From Diphasiastrum complanatum (Eukaryota; Streptophyta; Lycopodiopsida; Lycopodiales; Lycopodiaceae), in the NCBI GenBank assembly GCA_029204225.1, contig CM055105.1, positions 12,628,965-12,692,964 on the forward strand: a stretch of 64,000 bases of DNA, in the 5' to 3' direction. The translations under genes were made by a program, and so were the position numbers. Below are positions 55,506 through 64,000 of the stretch, piece after piece. Below the pieces are notes generated by a model, which was not told the origin of the DNA, did no database searches, and saw nothing but the letters and a program-made list of their open reading frames with translations. Each line of letters starts with the position of its first letter. Positions within the stretch are counted from its first letter, which is position 1.

Positions 55506-57704
55506 TGCAATGGGGTGGTCTGCACAACATAGAGAAATATCCGATTAGCTTCCCATCTCATGTAAATTCTAATTTTAACATCAGGAGACTTGCAAACTAC
55601 ACAAACGTCAATAATTACTCATTGAATCTATGGTATGTAAGAATATTCTACAATCAAATCAGATGCAATCAGCTTACCAAATTGTAAGTGTCAATGGTCA
55701 CCAAACCATTCCTTTGACCCACAACAAAAATTTGATATTAACTTGAGCACCTTGCAGAGATGAATCCGATGTATAAATTGGAATTGAATTTGGAACTCTC
55801 CTATCAAAGTTATTGACAAAAAAACAGAAATCAGGATTTACTTTCCTACTTATGAAATCTAAAATTTAATCACACACCACCCACTGCAGAAGCAACCCGC
55901 TTTCTCCCTGTCCAGGCAGTGTTGTACTACCAAGTTACTGTCAAAAAAGCACATAAAAATGGAGAACATTCACAAAATACAAACAAATAGAGAAAACTAC
56001 GACAAAATAGAAATGTAGACTTGAGAAATTGAGTCATCAATGATAAACTGATGGAAATTGATAGAGATATGCCAATCAGAAGCTACGTGTACAGTAAAGC
56101 AAAGCTAAATCAATTTTAAGCTACGTTGACGCTAAGAAGCCCTTTTTGAAACAATCAACCATCAATAATGAGGCACTAGTCAAAATATAATACCTGACAT
56201 CCTAGAGTTTGATAATGACTGTATTACTTTAAATGACCACTAGATAGTGATGGCTCTAAGATCCCAGATTGAATGAAAAAAATTTGATCCATATAGATGT
56301 CATTATGCATGATAACATGTCAGTAGCTCATTTAAAAGAGACAACAAAGGCATGATCAATATTTGTCAACTCCACACTGGTAGATAGTGACATCAACGAT
56401 GAAAAAAAAGTATCAAAAAACAGTAAGAAAGAGTGAAAATAGAACTGGTGATATGCAGTGGTTGTTTGTGAGAACGATAAAAGGAAAAGGATCGAAGAGT
56501 ATTTGTGTTGGAGTGTAGAAGAAGAGTGATGGCACCAACATCAATACAGAAATTAATGGAACTATGTCATGAAGCTGTAAAACCATGAACATTCTCTTAG
56601 CTCAGACTTTCGCAAAGGAGCATCTGATTCCATGTGAGAGAAAGGGACATTGACAAGCACGTATGTGATTCAACCCATCCTAGTTAAGAACAAAAGAACA
56701 GACAGCAAAGGACTCTAGTATCGCCACCATGAAAGGAGGTCGGGCTATCTGACAATGTAATGTAGCAAGGTTGTTCTTTATTCAAAGGACGCAGATGATG
56801 AAAGATACAATGAATAGGATAACAATTAGAATCACCAAATGCTGTCAAATAAGTAAATAAGTTGTGCATGAAGATGTCTGAAACTTGCACAAGAAAAGAG
56901 TTCAAAAAGTAGGATATTCACACATGGTCCAGGTACTTCAAATATAAGTAAGCAAAATGAGGGTAACTTCGAAAGACAAAATCGATAACAACTAACGGAA
57001 CAGTTTTGTGAACGACGTGGTAATCTAAGACTGTTATCAGCAAAAAACATTTCAAGCATACTGTAGTCATAACTATGCATGGTAGGAGCAACATGGCTCA
57101 AATATAAGATGGTCACTAATTGAATGCATAAAAGGCATCATACCTACAAGACGACACACTATGCTATGACAATCAAATATGTCGCAGCAAATGTTGTAGA
57201 ACATTGCAAACAAAAAAGCTGTTAGCTGTTAAGTTAAATAATACTTGATCTTGAACTACAACGAATGTTCAAGAAGACATATCCAAAAGTTAAGAAACCA
57301 AAACAACACTATGCAAAACAAGAGCACTGCAACATGGCATCCTAATGCAACAAAGTATCATAGCAAATATAACTAACTATATGAGTGCAAGTCACAGTTC
57401 CAGTCCCTGTACTCTCATTTTTAAAAACTAAGACCAAGAGGAATATGTGCATGAATATTTACCCAGTAGACCTCCTTAAGCAAACTAAAGCTGGTAAGCT
57501 GAACATTCCAATCCGATTATACATGCTTAAGTTATCGATAGGAAAAACGGTCAGCCAATAATGATACTTCGAGTAAAAAGACTTACTTGCTGATAACTTT
57601 TAATGTACCGCAAAAGATGGCATCTAATTCCTATCTTTCTGCAACGTGCTCTAGTAGCAAGTTCAAAGTAAAAAGTTAGTTCAAAAAAAAAATGGAACGG
57701 AGGG
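55506..57704. other. No recognisable gene
   Basis: Moderately AT-rich, all frames with frequent stops. I find no domain motif, LTR edge or repeat. It could be intron or intergenic DNA. Confidence 0.4.
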
Positions 57705-58095
57705 GCAGGAAAAGCCTAGCATCGGCGCTAGGCTTTTTCTGGCCCTCTGTTCCATTTTCTTTTAACTTGTTTTTTGTGATTTTCTGACCAAAAGAACAGA
57801 TTTTGAGGGCCAAAAAAAGCCTAGCGCTGGGCATTTCCTGGCCCTGTTTTAAGAAAAAAAATCTTGTTTTTTGTGATTTTTGGCCAAAAAGACAGATTTT
57901 GAGGGCCAAGGAAAAGCCTAGCGCCAGCTTTTTTTTGGGCCAGAAAAAGCCTAGTGCCGGCGCTAGGCTTTTCTCGGCCCTCAAAATCTATTTTTTTTGG
58001 CCAGAAATCACAAAAAACAAGAAATTTTTTTTACACAGGTCCATGAAAAGCCTAGATCCGGCACTAGGCTTTTTCTGGCCCTCAAAATCTGTCAA
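57705..58095. repeat. Cluster of nested palindromes (GCCTAG...CTAGGC)
   Basis: The hairpin core AAAAGCCTAG...CTAGGCTTTT occurs four to five times (57712, 57813, 57912, 57944, 58046). Each stands next to GAGGGCCA or its complement and a TTTTTTGTGATTT(T/C)TGGCCA unit. The units left of about 57940 face those on the right: arms 57864-57924 and 57957-58019 are about 90 percent complementary over 60 bases, with 32 bases between. The whole block could fold as one long hairpin. Confidence 0.65.
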
Positions 58096-58719
58096 AAAAA
58101 CAAGCAAAAAAAAAAAAATCCCCAATCATGTTACACCCAACAATGAAATGCTTCTATTCAAGAGGGTGCAGCAATATCTGCAGTACAATGAAATGTATCC
58201 TCTTCTTTGTTTAACAAAGAAGAAGGAAGAAAGATCAGACACTAAAGCACAAGAAGCTTTCAAGAAGGGCTTCTCTCCTTTCCTGTAGAAAGACAGAATA
58301 GAATGAATGGAAATGGCAAAGCCTTGCCAAGGTATAATGCTGGCAATTCGTAGATCGAACAGAGGGCTCTATAACTGCTTGTAAAGAAGGAAGCCCATTC
58401 TGACAGGTGTAAAAGAACTGCTCCTCAATCAATAGCATGCTACCTTATAAAGTAGAATGTACAAGAGCCAATAGAGGGGTGTGAGAGTAGGATCAACAGT
58501 TAGAAACAAGTTCTTATTATGCATTAAAGGGGATTCAACTGTATGCTGCCGCTGGTTGTAGAAAAATAGATGGCCTTCACAAGAATAAACTTAAAAAGCA
58601 TCTCTTCAACTAGAATGCAAATATAATTGTTCTGTCGCTCGCACAAAAAATCTCAAAAGAATCGTCAGGAGATATATATGTCTTCGCTATATCACTCCAC
58701 TTTGTATTTGCTCACACGA
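58096..58719. other. No recognisable gene
   Basis: Mixed-composition DNA. A Lys-rich plus-strand open stretch to 58288 begins within the palindrome block and has no domain. Nothing else is assigned. Confidence 0.35.
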
Positions 58720-59110
58720 GATTGTTCAATGGCTGATTGAGAGCCAAGAATTGCTCCGAGCATTTTCTAACAGATGCTAGGGAGCTAAGGTCGCACTCCA
58801 GCAAATCTATTCTGGCATTTGGTATGCTCTTGACAATCCCAGCTTTGACTATGTCAGCTGCCTTCAAATTTTAGGCCAAAAGGTATCCTGGGCTCCTCGC
58901 AGAGCCAGCACACGCACTGTTTCTGCACCAATGCCCACCTGCTTCACCAGGTAGGAAAGATCGGAAGGAAGCGTGAGGGCTGATAGGGGCGAGGCGAGTG
59001 ATCCACCCACACTAGAAAGTGCCCACCTGTGACAATGGCAGTGAGACCTGTTGCATCAACGGCATTTGTTACTTCCTCACCTGTTGAACGAAAAGGATGA
59101 AGTTTTTGCC
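58720..59110 (-). pseudogene. Short-chain dehydrogenase (TIC32/retinol-dehydrogenase type) pseudogene
   Basis: Reading leftward: RSTGEEVTNAVDATGLTAIV near 59090-59035 is the start of plant short-chain dehydrogenases of the TIC32 type. An 85-base stretch without match follows, starting GTGGGC and ending AG. It then resumes GIGAETVRVLALRGAQD (58937-58885) and IVKSIPNARIDLLECDLSSL and ALNQPL (to about 58733). These are the nucleotide-binding region, the following helix and the ELDLSS strand of the Rossmann fold. The TGxxxGIG motif is split by the insert and the catalytic YxxxK half is absent. It is a broken fragment of a host gene; whether the 85 bases are an intron remnant or an insertion is open. 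Confidence 0.7.
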
Positions 59111-59339
59111 ATGATAGCTGCTGCTGCTGTTGCCTTTGAATGTCATGAATGAATCAGTCAGTCAATTGAGAAAAACATTAAGAGAACAGTTGAATTTTCT
59201 TGAAGATCCAATTTTGTGTTTCTCCCTGAGCTTTGGCATAAAATACAGGACGTTCTGCTTGGTCCATGGAGCATAAGATAGAATTGATGTCTAGTAGACA
59301 TCCCATATTTTGACACTTGTATCGATTTAGTCAAAAGGA

Positions 59340-59570
59340 AGAGGGAAAAGTGGCTAGGCAAATAGAAGACTATCTTAGGATGGAACACATTAGACCCACT
59401 AAATCACTATGGGGAGTATCGGTTCTTCTCAAAGATAAGAAAGACTCAAAGGTAAGAAAGACAGAGAATCTGATTCTATGTGAAAACATATCATAAAAAA
59501 GAGATACCCACTTTTCTACATGGATGATCTCATAGATATGCTCATGCTAACATTGTTCAAAGTATTGCTA
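59340..59570 (+). pseudogene. pol: Gypsy reverse transcriptase scrap
   Basis: ARQIEDYLRMEHIRPTKSLW followed by GVSVLLKDKKD, and after a frameshift KHIIKKRYPLFYMDDLIDML. This is the N-terminal RT pattern of gypsy elements (IRPSxSPWxxPVLxVxKKDG ... IKNRYPxPxIDDLxDxL). Only about 75 residues remain. No flanking LTR is seen. It abuts copia V. Confidence 0.65.
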
Positions 59571-59589
59571 TTCAAAAGACTTTGCTAAG

Positions 59590-61080
59590 TTTGATGGATC
59601 TTTAAGAGATCTTGATCAATGAAGAATATAGGCTTCAAGTAAGAGGTGGATCTACATTGACATTTCAAGAGGATGCTATGTTCACAAAGGGCAAATTCAA
59701 GGGCAAAACCAAAAGTAAGTAGTATAAAGGGCAAGACCAAGTGGATGCTTCTTCAAGAGGTCAAGAAGAGGTATTTTTGTTGGATATAGTGAGGTGAGTA
59801 AAGCCTATAAGGTTTACATTCCTTCTACTAACAAAGCCTGATTGTTGGTAGAGATGTCATCTTTGATGAGGGGAACATTCCAAAAGTGTCTTCAAGCATG
59901 ATTGATGGTGAGGTGGATGGATTTAACATTCTTGATATTGATGTAAAGAATTCTACTTTGGATTGTGATGATGATGGACCTTCATCAAGTCAAAAGCCAA
60001 GGAGAACATCAGGGGAAAGGCAAGTACCTTCAAGGCTCACATATGATGCAAAGGGAAAGCAAGTAGTTTCTGGAAATTATGTTGCTTTCCTAACCTCTTT
60101 GGATGAACCTACAAGTGTAGATCAAGCAAGGAAATAAGAGGAGTGGATCCAAGCAGTGGATCTTGGGTATAAAGCTCTTATGAAGAGTGGAACATCTTTT
60201 GGAGGATCTTCTTGTGTACATGGAGCTATGCAAGTGGATGGATGTTATCTTGTTATAAAATCAAGTAATAGATCTAGAAAACAAATTTTGTTCAATGACT
60301 TTGATGGTCAAGTTGAAGATCAAGAGGTTGATCTCAAAGGGCTTCAACAAGGCAAAAAGGAAGTTGGCAATTTAGAGCGAGTCAAGAGCATCAAAGGAGA
60401 GGTAACTGGCAAAGATGTTATGGATCTGTATTTGTAGCTTATTCAAGACTCAAGTAAGCTCAAAAGAGCAGCAAGAAAGTGTTGTTCAAGTCTACTTTAC
60501 TTGTTCTATCTCATGTTTGAGCATTTTCATGTGGATGTGTGCAAATTGTCAAGATATGGTAAAACTAGCTACATTGGTGAACATTGTTTTGACGTTGGAT
60601 TTGTACTAGCATTATTGGCTGGTTTTGTTGATGGAAATAAAGCTATTAGAAGTTCATTATGTCACTCATTCATGGCCAAGTCATCAAGTGATGATGGCAT
60701 CTTATGGCAAGATGGAGATGGAGGCTCATTTATGGAGTTTGATGGTGGATACATGGCAACAAAGGACAAAGAAGGAGGAGACATGCAAGAAAACATTGAT
60801 CACTTACATTATTGTTTGTTTGCTATAATTTTCCAAAGATTTCAGAGTTGAAATCATGGTGAAATCATCTCATTTACATTCTATGTGATTCTTCATGTCT
60901 CATTGAAATGATATTGCAACATTTTCTGAGAGAGCAAGTCATTGCAAAGGAGGTGGAGCTTCAACATGTGTCCTCAAGGGAATGTGTAGCTGATATCTTC
61001 ACCAAAGCATTGGGAAAGGACTTGTTCATGAAGCATAGAACATCACTTGGAGTGTTATAAAGTCCATGCTAAAACTAGTT
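59590..61080 (+). pseudogene. Decayed copia element V, internal region
   Basis: Begins with a gag C-terminal piece (STLTFQEDAMFTKGKFKGK, about 59650-59720), which passes directly to the integrase end (GIFVGYSEVSKAYKVYIPST, 59765-59830), so protease and most of integrase are deleted. The linker to RT follows (SSSQKPRRTSGERQVPSRLT, FLTSLDEPTSVDQARK). From about 60150 to 60850 comes a segment with two open stretches that do not resemble copia RT. RNase H ends the element: VIAKEVELQHVSSRECVADI, FTKALGKDLFMKHRTSLGVL, stop at 61058-61060. Confidence 0.7.
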
Positions 61081-61769
61081 GAAGAGGGGGTGTGAAAGAT
61101 TCAACTAGTTTGATCATATTTGCAATATTTTCATATTTGGCATATTGAGGCCAACTTTGTTTTTAGACTTAGAGATTGACTTTTCAAAGTTCATTAGTCT
61201 AAATGTCATTTGAATAAACAATTTTTGAAAGTGTGAGAAAGTTAGAATGCGAGTTTGAGTAGATTCAAATTTGAATGTTGGGTACTTTGAATCTAGACCC
61301 AGAAATAGTAGGGCTAGCATTTTGGAGAGAAAGCCAAGTGGCCAAATAGGGTTTGGACCTGTTATAAAAGGATGTAACTCGTGGAGAGACATATATTCTC
61401 TCTTCTCTATCTCATTTCATGCTTATACATGCTTCTCTTGGGTTCTACCATCCTTTGGTGCACTATACTTGTGATTGCATGCAATTCTATGTGTAGAATG
61501 ATCTATATTTGTTATTTTTGGATTCACACGTGTGAAATACAGTAGCTTGCTGGTTTTGTACAAACAACAATAGTACATAATCATTTGATTCACGTTTGAT
61601 CAAGTTCTATTAGAGTTTTCATCTCATTTTGTGTGTAGATGCTGATTTTTCTACATTGGTGAGATTGGTAGTGTATTTCTCTTTCCAACCAAAGATCTTT
61701 CAAGTGGATTGGATCATAATGATCTGAAATCCTTCACAATAGATTGGTTAAGTGGAGCGATTCTTTACA
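61081..61769 (+). repeat. Polypurine tract and 3' LTR of copia V
   Basis: GAAGAGGGGG (61081-61090) precedes TGTGAAAGATTCAACTAG at 61091. TATAAAAG at 61373-61380 is the likely TATA box. An ACACGTGT palindrome is at 61527. The right edge is either CCTTCACA at 61738 or, judging by the homologous reverse piece at 47125, near 61755-61769. The right 150 bases match 47125-47262 in reverse. Confidence 0.65.
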
Positions 61770-61970
61770 AAAATTTATCTTCGAATGGAATGGCATCAAA
61801 TATGGATACATCTAAATGATATATCTAAAATCAGTAATCATATACTTCGTACTGTGTTTTTGTGAGAGTGTGAGATAGGCTCATGTTTCTCTTTCTTTTC
61901 CTCTCTCTTCACCAAACACTATAATTCTGAACAGTTTGCGGATTTCTTCTTCAAGCTCAAAGTTGTCATC

Positions 61971-62396
61971 TGTCGCGAAAAATTCGTGAAAGACGAAAAT
62001 GTCACGAAGAGACAAGTGTCGCGAACAATTCGCGAAACACGAATCTGAGACGAAGAGATGGACTGTCGCGAATAATTCACGAATAAAATTTATACGACCC
62101 TGGAAACAGAATGTCTATTTGAATATCAACCGTCGTAAATGGTTAGATATCTACTGTTACAACATTAACAGACCAAAATACTTGTAAATAAAAGGCCAAA
62201 AGACCTGTCATGTAGCAATATAAATACATGTGCACTACTCGTTGTAACACACTCACTCAATCAGAGACACAACAATGAGATAAGACAACAAGAGATGTAT
62301 ATTGATGATTCAGATTAAGAGTTATAAAAATTTGTTGTTGATCAATAGTTTTTTACTGTCTAAAATTGTGTAAAGTTGTCTCTTATTTTCACACAC
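61971..62396 (+). repeat. Possible copia LTR with TCGCGAA repeats
   Basis: Starts TGTCGCGAA and ends TTTTCACACA. A TCAATCAGAGCTAA word after it resembles a decayed TGGTATCAGAGC primer site. TATAAATA at 62219-62226. In the first 120 bases the unit GTCGCGAA(A/C/T)AATTC(G/A)(C/T)GAA occurs three times, each nearly palindromic. Boundaries are uncertain and no internal region was found. Confidence 0.35.
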
Positions 62397-62660
62397 ATTT
62401 TCAATCAGAGCTAATATTGTTCTATTAGTACATAGATCAAATACAGACCCGATTGAAGACACTGATATTAGTTTGATTTATTCAAACTTTTATCGTGTTC
62501 TTTGTGGAAGAATAATTACTATTTTTCCTACATGACTTAACTAGAACATTCAGGATGTGCCAGCTTTTAGAAATGCATGTGTTTGCTGAGCTTGTACTTC
62601 CCAAACTGGAGGCCCATCCTGGGGGTGCATCCCGGATGCAATAAAACGCATGTGGCTAGG

Positions 62661-63261
<601 letters not shown>

Positions 63262-63475
63262 TCTCTCTCTCTGTCTCTTTGTCTCTCTCTCTCCCTCTCC
63301 CTCTCCCTCTCCTCTCCTCTCCCTCTCCCTCTCCCTCTCTCTCCTCCCTCTCTTCTCTCTCTCACTCTCCTCGTCTCTCTCGTCTCTCTCGCTCTCCGTC
63401 TTCTCCTCTCTCTCTCTCTCTCATCGTCTCTCTCTCTCTCTCTCGTCTCGGTCTCTCTCTCTCTCTCTCTCTCTC
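63262..63475. repeat. Imperfect CT-rich repeat
   Basis: CT, CCCTCT and CTCGT words in varying order, about 214 bases. It looks like a microsatellite that has accumulated changes, or a compound repeat. Confidence 0.9.
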
Positions 63476-63952
<477 letters not shown>

Positions 63953-64000
63953 CTGCTCTACTGGTGCTCTGCCATACGGTCATTGTGATTGAAGAGAAAG

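Noticed and set aside
57676-58288. Two opposing frames with repeated FFWPKKK/KSLA words
   Set aside because: They arise from translating the palindrome cluster; the repetition is in the DNA, not in a protein family.

Overview
This window is nuclear DNA of a vascular plant with a large, transposon-rich genome. The reasons are plant-type Ty3/gypsy and Ty1/copia LTR retrotransposons nested in each other, primer sites matching plant tRNA-Asp and initiator tRNA-Met, a chromodomain gypsy integrase, a tRNA-derived SINE, and a decayed copy of a plant-type short-chain dehydrogenase. Length and nesting suggest a gymnosperm, fern or large-genome angiosperm, but the sequence alone does not decide this. 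I see no intact host gene; nearly everything left of 54 kb is retrotransposon.

Layout. (1) 1-1.8 kb: copia and gypsy remnants. (2) 1805-47122: one old gypsy element, here called X, broken by four insertions. X begins with an 824-bp LTR, a tRNA-Asp primer site and a long leader, and its gag starts at 3919. A young full-length gypsy element Z (4750-15557, 1220-bp LTRs, target duplication CGCCA) sits in gag. X resumes at 15558. A second member of the X family, Y, is inserted in reverse (16614-34220, target duplication CCATG/CCGTG). X then continues with protease (tandemly duplicated), reverse transcriptase and an integrase end (34226-38370). A non-coding spacer follows, then a full-length copia element C (39532-45702, 862-bp LTRs, target duplication TAATC). 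Last comes X's accessory ORF (45720-47122), which is cut off by further insertions. (3) Inside Y, most of its pol is replaced (about 22.6-32.26 kb) by copia D, a mini-SINE, the 5' part of another tRNA-Asp-primed gypsy element E, and the 5' part of copia F. (4) 47.1-52.7 kb: copia LTR piece and two stages of a chromodomain gypsy element. (5) 52.7-54 kb: reverse copia H. (6) 54-59.1 kb: low-coding DNA with two striking fold-back structures and a short-chain dehydrogenase pseudogene. (7) 59.3-62.4 kb: gypsy RT scrap, copia V with LTR, and another probable LTR. (8) 62.6-63.95 kb: long (AG)n and (CT)n arrays.

The most notable biology is a gypsy lineage that carries a large extra ORF after integrase: helical N-terminal domain, Ser/Thr/Pro linker, coiled coil, C-terminal domain. 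In Z it is fused in frame to pol and runs through the polypurine tract into the LTR. In X and Y it is a separate ORF preceded by a spacer with a conserved TATATAAG box. A short motif (AACTCTCGCA and its reverse complement) is scattered many times both in the X/Y gag leader and in this spacer, and a related motif recurs in the leader of E. Comparing X with Y shows that most premature stops are C-to-T changes, so the ancestral frames were open. All percentages and repeat counts are by-eye estimates.
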